Origin: Halobacillus sp. Marseille-P3879
GTDB taxonomy: Bacteria; Bacillota; Bacilli; Bacillales; Halobacillaceae
Assembly: GCF_900240285.1 (NCBI RefSeq)
Contig: NZ_OESS01000001.1
Span: 62,001 to 126,000, forward strand
Direction: 5' to 3'
DNA length: 64,000 nucleotides
This document shows, piece after piece, positions 27,068 through 37,019 of the stretch; the stretch's first letter is position 1; the number at the start of each line of letters is the position of its first letter. Under the pieces are notes generated by a model. The model searched no databases and had not been told where the DNA came from. It worked only from the letters and a program-made list of their open reading frames with translations. A program made the translations under genes and the position numbers.

Positions 27068-28429
27068 GTGAGTGAATTATGGAATGACCGTACACCGCCG
27101 CACAACATTGAAGCTGAGCAGGCGGTTCTTGGTGCGGTCTTTTTAGAGCCTGAAGCGATGTCTACGGCTGCGGAATATTTAATCCCGGAAGATTTTTACC
27201 GGGCGAGTCACCAGCGGATCTTTGAGGTAATGCTTACGCTCTCTGACCGCGGAGAGCCGATCGACCTGGTGACCGTGACAACGGCATTATCCAATAACAA
27301 AGTGTTGGAAGAAGTCGGCGGTGTGTCTTATTTAAGTGATATCGCCAATTCCGTCCCGACCGCTGCCAATATTTCGTATTACACAAAGATTGTCAGTGAG
27401 AAATCAACGCTGCGCGGCTTGATCCGGACGGCCACCAACATTGTGACAAGCGGATTCGCCGAGGAAGAGAATATTGAGGATGTCTTGAATTCCGCTGAGA
27501 AAGAAATACTCGAAGTTTCCCAGCGTAAAGATTCAGGAGCCTTTAAAAATATAAAAGATGTTCTAATCGATGTGTACGATAACATTGAAATGCTTCATAA
27601 TAATGACGGCAGTACAACGGGCATTCCTACCGGGTATCGCGATCTGGACCACATTACGTCCGGGTTTCAGCGGAATGACTTAATCATTATCGCAGCCCGT
27701 CCTTCAATGGGTAAAACGGCGTTTGCCTTAAACATTGCGCAAAACGTTGCCGTGAACTCAGATGAAAACGTAGCGATTTTCAGTCTTGAGATGGGAGCTG
27801 ACCAGCTCGTATCAAGGATGCTGTGTGCAGAAGGTAACATTGACGCGCAGCGGCTGCGTACGGGAGCCATGGAGGCAGAAGACTGGAACAAGCTGACGAT
27901 GGCGATGGGAAGTTTATCGAATGCCGGGATTTATATCGATGATACCCCTGGCGTCCGCGTTAACGAAATCAGGTCTAAATGCCGTCGTCTCAAGCAGGAG
28001 CACGGGCTTGGAATGATTTTAATTGATTATTTGCAGTTGATTCAAGGAAGCGCTAATTCCAAGGAAAACCGACAGCAGGAAGTGTCGGAAATTTCCCGGT
28101 CGCTTAAAGGGTTAGCCCGGGAATTAAATGTGCCGCTTATTGCCTTATCCCAGCTTTCCCGTGGGGTGGAATCCAGGCAGGACAAGCGTCCGATGATGTC
28201 TGACCTTCGTGAATCCGGGTCGATCGAGCAGGATGCCGATATTGTCGGATTCTTGTACCGTGATGATTACTATGACCAGGAATCAGAGAACCAGAATATC
28301 ATCGAAATTATTATATCAAAGCAGCGTAACGGCCCGGTCGGCAACGTTGAGCTTGCCTTTGTAAAAGAATACAACAAATTCGTCGACCTCGACCACCGCT
28401 ACACCGATGCTGATATACCGCCGGCATAA
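27068..28429 (+). CDS. dnaB: Replicative DNA helicase (DnaB; named DnaC in B. subtilis)
   Basis: A hexameric 5'-3' helicase that drives the replication fork. The 453-residue protein has the N-terminal domain (PPHNIEAEQAVLGAVFLE), a linker, and the RecA-type core with Walker A ARPSMGKTAFA (about 213-223), Walker B MILIDYLQLI, and the late SDLRESGSIEQDAD. The GTG start follows AGAGGAGG. It closes the conserved gdpP-rplI-helicase group; a terminator follows. Confidence 0.97.
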   Translation: MSELWNDRTPPHNIEAEQAVLGAVFLEPEAMSTAAEYLIPEDFYRASHQRIFEVMLTLSDRGEPIDLVTVTTALSNNKVLEEVGGVSYLSDIANSVPTAANISYYTKIVSEKSTLRGLIRTATNIVTSGFAEEENIEDVLNSAEKEILEVSQRKDSGAFKNIKDVLIDVYDNIEMLHNNDGSTTGIPTGYRDLDHITSGFQRNDLIIIAARPSMGKTAFALNIAQNVAVNSDENVAIFSLEMGADQLVSRMLCAEGNIDAQRLRTGAMEAEDWNKLTMAMGSLSNAGIYIDDTPGVRVNEIRSKCRRLKQEHGLGMILIDYLQLIQGSANSKENRQQEVSEISRSLKGLARELNVPLIALSQLSRGVESRQDKRPMMSDLRESGSIEQDADIVGFLYRDDYYDQESENQNIIEIIISKQRNGPVGNVELAFVKEYNKFVDLDHRYTDADIPPA

Positions 28430-28440
28430 AGGCAAATAAA

Positions 28441-28482
28441 AAGCCGTTCATCACAATTAACTGCGATGAACGGCTTCTTTTA
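28441..28482 (+). terminator. Terminator after the replicative helicase
   Basis: AAGCCGTTCATC (28441-28452) and GATGAACGGCTT (28465-28476) form a 12-bp stem, then a T-rich tail. Confidence 0.88.
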
Positions 28483-28533
28483 TATATTCATCACTTACCG
28501 TTACGCCTCCCGCTATCATGGAGTTACGCCGGC

Positions 28534-29403
28534 TCATGAATGAACGCTGTTTAACCAATGCGTAATCGCGTGGGCTACGCCATGCTCATCATTCGTTTTT
28601 GTAATAAAATCACATACTTCCAGTACAGCATCTCTTCCATTGCCCATCGCTGCTTTATGCCCTGCGACGCTTAACATCGATAAGTCGTTCGGACTGTCGC
28701 CGATCGCGGCCGTATCGCGTAAATCATAGCCCAGGTGCGTGGCGAGCTTTTCTAATGCGATTCCTTTTGAAGCATACTTGTGCTCAAGCTCAAAGTTATG
28801 CACACCAGAACTGACAAGGGTAAGGTGCGGGTAATTTTCAAAATGGCGCCAGCCTTGGTCGCGTTTTTCTTTTTCAAAAGTGAACGCAAGCACGTTATAA
28901 AGGGGAGCTCCAGATTCTATAATTTCCCGGTAAGACGGCACCTTTTTAAATCCGGTCTGACCGAATTGTTTTTTAAGCGCATGCTCAAGCTCCGCGATAT
29001 TGGCATCCGGGTTCGCCGTACGGATCCGGTCAAGTTCAATATAAAGCAAATCACGGCCTTTTTCCGGCGTAAGAATCGCATCATCACTGAACACTTCATA
29101 ATAATAGTCTTCGGCTTCAAGCCAGCTTAAGATCTCTTCGGCGTCCTTAGGCTGAATTGGTACAGAATCAAACAGTTCACCTTCCGGGGTATGGATGGTC
29201 GCCCCGTTCGCCCCGATCACCCACGTGGAGAGCCCCGTTTTTGAGAAAACTTCCCGAACGTCGAATTCGGCGCGTCCTGTGGCCACAACCACCTCTACGC
29301 CTTCGTTTTGAGCTTTTTTGATCGCTTCCAGGTTTTCTGCACTGATTTGACTTTCATTGTTTAACAGCGTGCCATCCAGGTCAATTGCAATCATCTTCAT
29401 CAT
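28534..29403 (-). CDS. Cof-type HAD-superfamily phosphatase
   Basis: A 289-residue HAD phosphatase, Cof/YkrA/YwpJ type, acting on small sugar or cofactor phosphates. Motif I is DLDGTLLN (catalytic D8, D10), motif II VVATGR with T/S at about 41, and motif IV AIGDSPNDLSML. A C2-type cap occupies the middle. The ATG follows the DeoR gene's stop directly (TAA-ATG) and carries that gene's GAGGAGG as its ribosome-binding site. It is therefore co-transcribed with and probably controlled by the DeoR regulator. Confidence 0.9.
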   Translation of the reverse strand: MMKMIAIDLDGTLLNNESQISAENLEAIKKAQNEGVEVVVATGRAEFDVREVFSKTGLSTWVIGANGATIHTPEGELFDSVPIQPKDAEEILSWLEAEDYYYEVFSDDAILTPEKGRDLLYIELDRIRTANPDANIAELEHALKKQFGQTGFKKVPSYREIIESGAPLYNVLAFTFEKEKRDQGWRHFENYPHLTLVSSGVHNFELEHKYASKGIALEKLATHLGYDLRDTAAIGDSPNDLSMLSVAGHKAAMGNGRDAVLEVCDFITKTNDEHGVAHAITHWLNSVHS

Positions 29404-30168
29404 TTATTCCTCCTCTGTCACCAATAATTCCACTTGATTATTTTCTAAAAGCTGTTGAAACTCTTTGCTGGGCGTCTGATCGGTAATGAGGAGATCGATA
29501 TCGGCCAGCTCGGCGTACTGGTAAAAATCTGTGACTCCGAGTTTTGTATGGTCGGCGAGCACCGTTACCTGCTGAGCCTGTTCGGTCATCTTCCGTTTGA
29601 CCATCCCGTCTTCCTCGTGGGCACTCGTCAGTCCGTATTCGGAAATCCCGACGACCCCGATAAAGGCATGATCGACATAATATTTGGACAGCCGGTCAAT
29701 CACTGACGTTCCAAAGAGGAAGCGGTGCTCTTTGTTCAGCTGCCCTCCTAATAAATGAATATCCACCTGCGTATTGGCAGAGAGCTGGTCAGCTAAATTG
29801 ATCGAGTTCGTAATCACAGTGATGTCGATGTTATCCATTTGGGCCGCACATGACTGGACCGTCGTGGATGCGTCGAGAATAACTTTATCTCCGGTACGTA
29901 AAAGGGAAGCGGCTTTACGACCGATGGCCAGCTTCTCTTCAGAGACCGTCTGCAGGCGGTTAGAGTAGTCTTTGACCTCATTATGACTCGTAGGCAGGAT
30001 CGCCCCGCCTCTCGTCCGCACAATCGCCTGCTGTTCCTCCAGCTTGACGAGATCTCTTCTTGCCGTATCGCGTGAGACATTAAATAGCTCGCAGATTTTA
30101 TCCACTGAAATCCGCTTCGTCTGTTTAAGATAGCTCAGGATTTCAATCAGCCGTTCCTCTTGATACAA
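29404..30168 (-). CDS. DeoR-family transcriptional regulator
   Basis: A 254-residue DeoR/GlpR-type repressor. It has an N-terminal winged helix (QEERLIEILSYLKQTKRISVDKI ... NVSRDTARRDLVKLEEQQAIVRTRGGA) and a C-terminal sugar-phosphate-sensing domain with LDASTT and ADHTKLG. The TTG at 30168 was chosen: GGTGG precedes it and it gives the usual LYQEER start. The longer frame would include part of the operator array (30197-30262). It leads a two-gene operon with the HAD phosphatase. The inducer is not known. Confidence 0.88.
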   Translation of the reverse strand: MYQEERLIEILSYLKQTKRISVDKICELFNVSRDTARRDLVKLEEQQAIVRTRGGAILPTSHNEVKDYSNRLQTVSEEKLAIGRKAASLLRTGDKVILDASTTVQSCAAQMDNIDITVITNSINLADQLSANTQVDIHLLGGQLNKEHRFLFGTSVIDRLSKYYVDHAFIGVVGISEYGLTSAHEEDGMVKRKMTEQAQQVTVLADHTKLGVTDFYQYAELADIDLLITDQTPSKEFQQLLENNQVELLVTEEE

Positions 30169-30196
30169 AACATCCACCGTCCTATGATTTAGTATA

Positions 30197-30262
30197 TAAG
30201 TCATTTTAAGTAATTATGATAATAATATCAAGTATTTTAAGTTTTTTTAAGTATTTGTAAGT
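30197..30262. promoter_or_regulatory. Helically phased TAAGT operator array upstream of the DeoR gene
   Basis: TAAGT (ACTTA on the coding strand) occurs at 30197, 30207, 30238, 30248 and 30258, with a CAAGT variant at 30229. The steps are 10, 22, 9, 10 and 10 bases, so the copies face the same side of the helix. The likely reader is the DeoR regulator itself. Confidence 0.5.
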
Positions 30263-30283
30263 AATTACGAATTTGAGATAAAT

Positions 30284-30317
30284 CGAACATTAAAATAATT
30301 TTAAATTAAAATGTTCG
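30284..30317. promoter_or_regulatory. PurBox pair upstream of purA
   Basis: CGAACATT at 30284-30291 and its inverse AATGTTCG at 30310-30317 flank an AT-rich spacer. This is the divergent pair of CGAA-centred boxes bound by PurR in Bacillus purine operons. It lies 10 bases before the purA -35. Confidence 0.6.
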
Positions 30318-30326
30318 TGTTTTGCG

Positions 30327-30355
30327 TTGACGGATGGCTGTAAACTTGATAAACT
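30327..30355 (+). promoter_or_regulatory. purA promoter
   Basis: TTGACG at 30327-30332, 17-base spacer and TAAACT at 30350-30355. Confidence 0.55.
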
Positions 30356-30372
30356 GACGTTGGAATTAATGA

Positions 30373-31692
<1,320 letters not shown>

Positions 31693-31705
31693 CTTTCATA
31701 GAAGG

Positions 31706-31743
31706 ACACGTCTTCCTTATACTATAGGAAGGCGTGTTTTTTT
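31706..31743 (+). terminator. Terminator after purA
   Basis: ACACGTCTTCCTTA (31706-31719) pairs with the TAGGAAGGCGTGT segment ending at 31737, then T's. Confidence 0.85.
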
Positions 31744-31791
31744 GGTTACAGATGGACGAGGAGCGCTTCTGACCAAAGAGGAGGAGAACAT

Positions 31792-32337
31792 ATGAAGCGA
31801 ATCAGTGTGTTTGCCGGGGCAAGTACGGGACATGACCCGGCATTTATCGAACAGACGAAAAAGCTGGGTAAAGCCTTTGCGGAAAAAAAGATTGAGCTCG
31901 TTTATGGAGGAGCAAAAAGCGGCCTTATGGGAGCCATGGCCGATGCGATTCTGGAACATGGAGGCAAGGTGACAGGCATCATGCCCACCGCCTTATTTGA
32001 AAAGGAAATCGTGCATCAAGGGGTGACGACCTTTATCGAAGTCGATACCATGCACCAGCGTAAAGAGAAAATGAGCCAGCTGGCTGACGGGTTTATTGCC
32101 CTGCCGGGAGGGTTCGGTACGTTGGAAGAATTATTTGAAACGATCACTTGGGCGCAGATCGGACTTCACGAAAAGCCCGTCGGTTTGTTTAACATTCAAG
32201 GCTATTATTCGCCGCTGCTGAACTTAATGGATCATGCGATCGAGGCGGGGTTTGTGTCTCCTGAGAACCGTACCATTCTATTAGAATCAGCCGATCCTCA
32301 TAACCTGCTTTCTTTACTGGAAAACAAGGAAATTTAA
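31792..32337 (+). CDS. LOG-family nucleotide phosphoribohydrolase
   Basis: A 181-residue lysine-decarboxylase-like/LOG protein (YvdD type). It has YGGAKSGLMGAMADA and the nucleotide-binding motif PGGFGTLEELFE (about residues 102-113), and DTMHQRKEKM before it. Family members hydrolyse nucleoside 5'-monophosphates to base plus ribose 5-phosphate; the lysine-decarboxylase name is historical. The start has GAGGAG upstream. Confidence 0.9.
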   Translation: MKRISVFAGASTGHDPAFIEQTKKLGKAFAEKKIELVYGGAKSGLMGAMADAILEHGGKVTGIMPTALFEKEIVHQGVTTFIEVDTMHQRKEKMSQLADGFIALPGGFGTLEELFETITWAQIGLHEKPVGLFNIQGYYSPLLNLMDHAIEAGFVSPENRTILLESADPHNLLSLLENKEI

Positions 32338-32344
32338 AAATCTA

Positions 32345-32374
32345 TTGCGTATTTAAAAAAAGGTATGGTATGAT
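32345..32374 (+). promoter_or_regulatory. tRNA operon promoter
   Basis: TTGCGT at 32345-32350, 18-base spacer and TATGAT at 32369-32374, 35 bases ahead of tRNA-Asp. Confidence 0.5.
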
Positions 32375-32409
32375 ATTCTTCGTTGCAGTTAAGAAGAAAT
32401 ATCATACAC

Positions 32410-32486
32410 GGTCCGGTAGTTCAGTTGGTTAGAATGCCTGCCTGTCACGCAGGAGGTCGCGGGTTCGAGTCCCGTCCGGACCGCCA
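32410..32486 (+). tRNA. trnD: tRNA-Asp (GTC)
   Basis: A full cloverleaf: acceptor GGTCCGG/CCGGACC, anticodon stem CCTGC/GCAGG around loop CTGTCAC with anticodon GTC, T-loop TTCGAGT, discriminator G. CCA is encoded. Confidence 0.98.
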
Positions 32487-32565
32487 TTTCTACTTAATAC
32501 AGCTTAATAGAATATGGTGGCTTGAAGTAATCGGCAGAGAAGCCCTTCCTTAAAAAACCTATTAC

Positions 32566-32638
<73 letters not shown>

Positions 32639-32647
32639 CTCACAAAG

Positions 32648-32684
32648 AAGTGTCAGTGAACCTCACGTTCGCTGGCGCTTTTTT
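32648..32684 (+). terminator. Terminator of the tRNA unit
   Basis: AAGTGTCAGTGAAC (32648-32661) pairs over 14 positions, with G-U pairs, with GTTCGCTGGCGCTT (32667-32680), followed by T's. The rest of 32685-32950 is AT-rich and shows no gene; it should hold the promoter of the M23 peptidase gene. Confidence 0.82.
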
Positions 32685-32950
32685 ATTTTATAGCAGGTCA
32701 AAAAACTATGTAATCGTATCGCAAAAATACATGAATATTATTCCAATTTAAGGTGTAAAATTACACAAAAAGAGTAGATTATTAATTTGAACATGAGATT
32801 TTTGGAAGCAATATTATAAATACATTACATCCTTTAATAACGGTTCATTAGACTTTATTACTATGGTAAATTGATAAAGTGTCAATAAATACGAGAAAAC
32901 TACACAATATACAGAAAAAGAGAGAGAAATTGTCATAGGGGGAAGTGGAC

Positions 32951-34351
32951 GTGAAAGAGACGACGGGGCTTTGGAAGAAAGCTGCCGCCATCGCTTTGCT
33001 TGCTGTAAGTTTAAGTTTTGGGACGGTTTACGCCGAAGATAATCTAAAGACTGTATACCACGTATATGTAGGGGATAAACATATTGGTATCGTCGATGAC
33101 AAAGAAACAGCCGAAGAAAAGGTTCAGCAAAACTTAGATGAAGAACAGGCGAAGCATGAGGAGTACGATGTGGAGCTTTTAGAAGATGTGTCATACGTAC
33201 CGGAAAAGATTTTTTCTCCATCGCATGATTCTAAAGAAACGGTGCGCGAGCTTGAAGAATCCATAGAAGTGGGTGTATCTGCTGTCGAACTGACTGTAGA
33301 CGACGAGACGGCAGCTTTTCTTCCAAGTGAACAAGAAGCTGAGGAAGCGGTGCGCAGTTATAAGGAACAGTATGTGGATGCTGAGGACCTGAAGGAAGCA
33401 GAAGCAAGAGACGAGAACGAAGAACCGGAGATTAAAGACAAGACCATTGTCGATGTCGAACTGTCGAAAGATGTGGAGCAGACAGAGAAAATTATTGAAG
33501 CATCGGATATGAACGATATCGAGGAAGCGGTAGAGATTCTGCAAAATGGTAAGAATAAAGAAAAGATTCATAAAGTAGAAGACGGTGAAGTTCTTGGAGA
33601 AATTGCTTCTCAGTATGATCTTTCTGAAGACAAGCTGCTGGAACTCAATGAAGAACTAGAGGAAGAAGAACCATTGCAGATCGATCAGGAGGTCACTGTA
33701 ACCGATACGGAACCTTTAACTGAGGTGCTGATTAAAGAAGAGGGAATAAAAAAAGAGAAAATCCCTCATGAGACAGAAGTAGTCGAAACCGACGACTTAC
33801 TTAAGGGTGAAAAAGAGACAAAACAAGAGGGTAAAGACGGCGAGAAAGAAGTACATTACTACAAAGATAAGAGAAATGATCGTACGACGGACGAAGGGAC
33901 GATAGAAGAGAAAGAACTATCGGAACCGAAGAAAGAAATCGTATTAAAAGGCACAAAAGAAATTCCTTCTAAAGGCACCGGCGATTTTGAATGGCCGGCA
34001 GTAGGAGGAACCATTACGAGTAAGCAGGGTGAACGATGGGGCTCTCACCACAAAGGCATTGACATTGCAGGCGTTTCTGACCGGACGATTAAAGCCGCTG
34101 ATAATGGCAAGGTCATCGAGGCTGAAAAGAGCGGAGCGTATGGCAACAAAGTAGTCGTCGATCACAATAACGGCTACGAAACGACTTATGCTCACCTGAA
34201 ATCCATGGATGTTAAAGTAGGAGACACCGTGGAGAAAGGCTCCTCCCTCGGGGTGATGGGCACTACCGGACGTTCCACCGGTGTTCACTTACACTTTGAA
34301 CTTCACAAAAATGGTTCTCTGGAAAACCCATTAGACCATGTTCAACAATAA
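32951..34351 (+). CDS. Secreted M23-family peptidase with LysM and G5 domains
   Basis: An exported cell-wall endopeptidase of about 466 residues. It has a signal peptide (about 1-27, ending VYA) and a long acidic region. A LysM-like wall-binding segment (about 203-250, HKVEDGEVLGEIASQYDLSEDKLLELN) and a G5-like domain (about 262-345) follow. The C-terminal M23 (LytM-type) domain has zinc ligands in HHKGID and HLHFE. The GTG at 32951 was chosen because GGGGGA lies about 8 bases upstream; the GTG at 32945 is too close. It stands just ahead of walR and is plausibly part of the WalRK wall-homeostasis output. Confidence 0.85.
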   Translation: MKETTGLWKKAAAIALLAVSLSFGTVYAEDNLKTVYHVYVGDKHIGIVDDKETAEEKVQQNLDEEQAKHEEYDVELLEDVSYVPEKIFSPSHDSKETVRELEESIEVGVSAVELTVDDETAAFLPSEQEAEEAVRSYKEQYVDAEDLKEAEARDENEEPEIKDKTIVDVELSKDVEQTEKIIEASDMNDIEEAVEILQNGKNKEKIHKVEDGEVLGEIASQYDLSEDKLLELNEELEEEEPLQIDQEVTVTDTEPLTEVLIKEEGIKKEKIPHETEVVETDDLLKGEKETKQEGKDGEKEVHYYKDKRNDRTTDEGTIEEKELSEPKKEIVLKGTKEIPSKGTGDFEWPAVGGTITSKQGERWGSHHKGIDIAGVSDRTIKAADNGKVIEAEKSGAYGNKVVVDHNNGYETTYAHLKSMDVKVGDTVEKGSSLGVMGTTGRSTGVHLHFELHKNGSLENPLDHVQQ

Positions 34352-34359
34352 TACGCTAG

Positions 34360-34391
34360 GCCGCTATGATAAGAATCGTAGCGGCTTTTTT
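34360..34391 (+). terminator. Terminator between the M23 gene and walR
   Basis: GCCGCTA (34360-34366) pairs with TAGCGGC (34379-34385), then six T. Confidence 0.85.
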
Positions 34392-34469
34392 GCTGGAGTA
34401 AGACATTTTTCATGAAATAAGTTAAAATGAGGGAAAGAATAGAAGTTGACAAAAAGGAAGTGACTGAAA

Positions 34470-35174
34470 ATGGCACAGAAAATTTTAGTAGTAGATGATG
34501 AGAAGCCAATTGCAGATATATTGAAATTTAATTTAGAGAAGGAAGGCTACGAGGTGGTGTGCGCCTACGATGGCGATGAAGCGATCCGTAAAGCCGATGA
34601 AGAAAAGCCGGAATTGATTTTGCTGGATATTATGCTTCCGAGCAAAGATGGAAACGAAGTATGCCGTGAAGTGCGTAAAAATCATGCGATGCCGATTATT
34701 ATGCTCACGGCAAAGGATGCGGAAATCGACAAAGTTCTCGGCCTTGAAATGGGAGCCGATGACTACGTAACGAAACCATTCAGCAACCGTGAACTAATTG
34801 CCCGCGTTAAAGCTAATCTGCGCAGGCAGCAGCAGGAGCCTGAAGACCAGGGGCAGCAGACGAAGGACATTACCATTGGACGCTTAGCTATTCATCCTGA
34901 TGCCTATACGGTGACGCGAGACGGCTCATATATTGAACTGACACATCGTGAATTTGAGCTGCTGCATTATTTAGCCCGTCATATCGGACAAGTCATGACC
35001 CGTGAGCATTTGCTGGAAACGGTATGGGGCTATGACTATTACGGTGATGTGCGTACGGTGGATGTAACTGTTCGCCGTCTGCGTGAGAAAATTGAGGAGA
35101 ATCCAAGTAACCCGGCGTGGATCGTAACACGAAGAGGGGTTGGGTATTATTTAAGAAATCCAGAGCAGGAGTAG
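34470..35174 (+). CDS. walR: Response regulator WalR
   Basis: The essential OmpR-type response regulator of cell-wall metabolism. The 234-residue protein has a receiver domain with phosphoacceptor D53 (LLDIMLPS), the acidic pair in VVDDEKP and K in [10 protein letters not shown], and a winged-helix output domain ending [12 protein letters not shown]. It heads the walR-walK-walH-walI-walJ-htrA operon in the usual order, 9 bases before walK. Confidence 0.97.
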   Translation: MAQKILVVDDEKPIADILKFNLEKEGYEVVCAYDGDEAIRKADEEKPELILLDIMLPSKDGNEVCREVRKNHAMPIIMLTAKDAEIDKVLGLEMGADDYVTKPFSNRELIARVKANLRRQQQEPEDQGQQTKDITIGRLAIHPDAYTVTRDGSYIELTHREFELLHYLARHIGQVMTREHLLETVWGYDYYGDVRTVDVTVRRLREKIEENPSNPAWIVTRRGVGYYLRNPEQE

Positions 35175-35183
35175 TGTTCGTGT

Positions 35184-37019
35184 ATGAAGAAGGTAGGTTT
35201 CTTTCAGTCGGTTCGGCTGAAGCTGACAATTGTTTATATACTTCTTCTTCTGCTTGGGATTCAAGTCATCGGATCCTACTTTGGCGGAGAGCTGACAGAG
35301 CGGTTAGAGCAGAACTTCAACGATTCGATTGACGGAAGGCTGAGGTCTTTAGCCTACAGCGTCCAGAATTCGTATGAGACTGACCGCAGTGACTCGGATT
35401 CTTCTTTAGAATCCGACGTCCAGGTGTTAATCAATGAGTTTAATGAAAATGACATTCAAAAGGTGATGGTTGTCGACTACTCCAACAGGCGGGTCATTGC
35501 TACATATGACCGGGACTTGTCCGAATCGGATGTCGGGAAAAAAGCCAACAACCCGATGATCACGAGTGCCCTTCTTTATAAAAATTCCGACTGGGAAATG
35601 AAAGTCGATCCCGCTACGGAAAATCGCCTCAGAGTAGGAGCCAGGCCGGTAGAGAGCAGTGATGGAGAAGAAGTCCATGCTGCTATTTACTATGAAGCCG
35701 ATATGAGTTCAGTGTATAACCAGCTTCAGCAAATCAATAACATTTTTGCCCGCGGAACGGTGTTAGCCATCACGGTAGCGGCGCTTCTTGGCATCTTAGT
35801 GGCCCGTACGATTACGAAGCCGTTATCTGAGATGAGAAGACAGGCTCAGATTATGGCGACAGGAGACTTTTCCCAGAAGGTAAGTGTTCATGGAAACGAT
35901 GAAATCGGCCAGCTCGGGATTACGTTTAACGATTTGAACGATAAGCTTAAGCAGTCTCAGGCCACAACCGAAGGGGAACGGCGGAAACTGAGTTCGGTGC
36001 TTTCCAACATGTCGGACGGCGTTATAGCAACTGATCGATCAGGAGCCATTACGCTTATGAATGCTCCTGCTTCAAAGCTGATCGGGCAGAGCTTTGAAGA
36101 AGTACAGGGGCAGTCGCTCGTCGATATCCTTGATCTTACCGATCAGGTGAACGAGATCAACGATGTGGAAACGATCGGTTCGATCATTGTCGATTTAAGC
36201 AACGAAGACCAGCAGCTTCTGTTAAAAGCCAACTTCTCCGTTGTCCAGGATGAGAACGACGAAATGGACGGCTTCATCACCGTGATTAGTGATGTAACAG
36301 AACAGGAAAAAATCGAACAGGAACGCAGAGAGTTTGTTTCCAACGTGTCACACGAACTGCGGACGCCGCTTACTACGATGCGCAGCTATTTGGAAGCTTT
36401 AACCGACGGAGCCTGGGAAGATAAAGAAATCGCCCCGCGTTTCCTCGATGTGACACAGAACGAAACTGACCGGATGATTCGTCTTGTCAATGATCTGCTG
36501 CAGCTTTCGAAGATGGACCGCAAAGACACCGGGCTGTTTAAAGAAAAAGTCGAATTTATAGAGTATTTCAGTCATATTATTGATCGATTTGAAATGAATC
36601 GTGACGAAAAAAATACATTCAGGCGGGAGTTATCGAACGAGAACCTTTTCGTATGGATTGATAAAGATAAAGTGACACAGGTTCTCGACAATATTATTTC
36701 CAACGCGATTAAATATTCCCCAGAAGGCGGAACCATCACCTTTAAAGCGGAAACGCTGAAGAAGCAGCTGCTCGTCAGCGTCAGTGATCAGGGGATGGGA
36801 ATGCCGGCAGACACAGTTGACAAGATTTTTGATCGATTTTACCGAGTCGATAAAGCCCGCTCCCGGGAAATGGGCGGTACGGGGCTTGGACTGGCTATTG
36901 CCCGGGAAATAATTGAATCCCACCATGGTCAAATATGGGCGAACAGTCAAGAAGGGAAAGGTACGACCGTATTCTTTACTCTTCCGCTCATTAACCAGAA
37001 GCGGAGGAAGCGCAAATGA
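35184..37019 (+). CDS. walK: Sensor histidine kinase WalK
   Basis: The membrane partner of WalR, 611 residues. It has transmembrane helices at about 14-33 and 190-208 around an extracellular sensor, a HAMP domain (about 210-262), a PAS domain (about 265-375), and the histidine kinase core with H390 in FVSNVSHELRTPL. The ATPase motifs are DNIISNAIKYSP, DQGMGMP and GTGLGLAIA. It overlaps walH by 4 bases. Two sequences near the 3' end resemble Noc-binding sites (see findings). Confidence 0.97.
   Translation: MKKVGFFQSVRLKLTIVYILLLLLGIQVIGSYFGGELTERLEQNFNDSIDGRLRSLAYSVQNSYETDRSDSDSSLESDVQVLINEFNENDIQKVMVVDYSNRRVIATYDRDLSESDVGKKANNPMITSALLYKNSDWEMKVDPATENRLRVGARPVESSDGEEVHAAIYYEADMSSVYNQLQQINNIFARGTVLAITVAALLGILVARTITKPLSEMRRQAQIMATGDFSQKVSVHGNDEIGQLGITFNDLNDKLKQSQATTEGERRKLSSVLSNMSDGVIATDRSGAITLMNAPASKLIGQSFEEVQGQSLVDILDLTDQVNEINDVETIGSIIVDLSNEDQQLLLKANFSVVQDENDEMDGFITVISDVTEQEKIEQERREFVSNVSHELRTPLTTMRSYLEALTDGAWEDKEIAPRFLDVTQNETDRMIRLVNDLLQLSKMDRKDTGLFKEKVEFIEYFSHIIDRFEMNRDEKNTFRRELSNENLFVWIDKDKVTQVLDNIISNAIKYSPEGGTITFKAETLKKQLLVSVSDQGMGMPADTVDKIFDRFYRVDKARSREMGGTGLGLAIAREIIESHHGQIWANSQEGKGTTVFFTLPLINQKRRKRK
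36858..36910. promoter_or_regulatory. Candidate Noc-binding sites inside walK
   Basis: ATTGCCCGGGAAAT at 36897-36910 fits the Bacillus Noc consensus ATTTCCCGGGAAAT at 13 of 14 positions. A weaker copy at 36858-36871 matches 11 of 14. Single sites could be chance; binding is not shown. Confidence 0.35.

Noticed and set aside
28091-28124. Noc-like half-sites in the replicative helicase gene
   Set aside because: ATTTCCCGG and GCCCGGGAAT segments match only about 10 of 14 positions each, too weak to list as sites.
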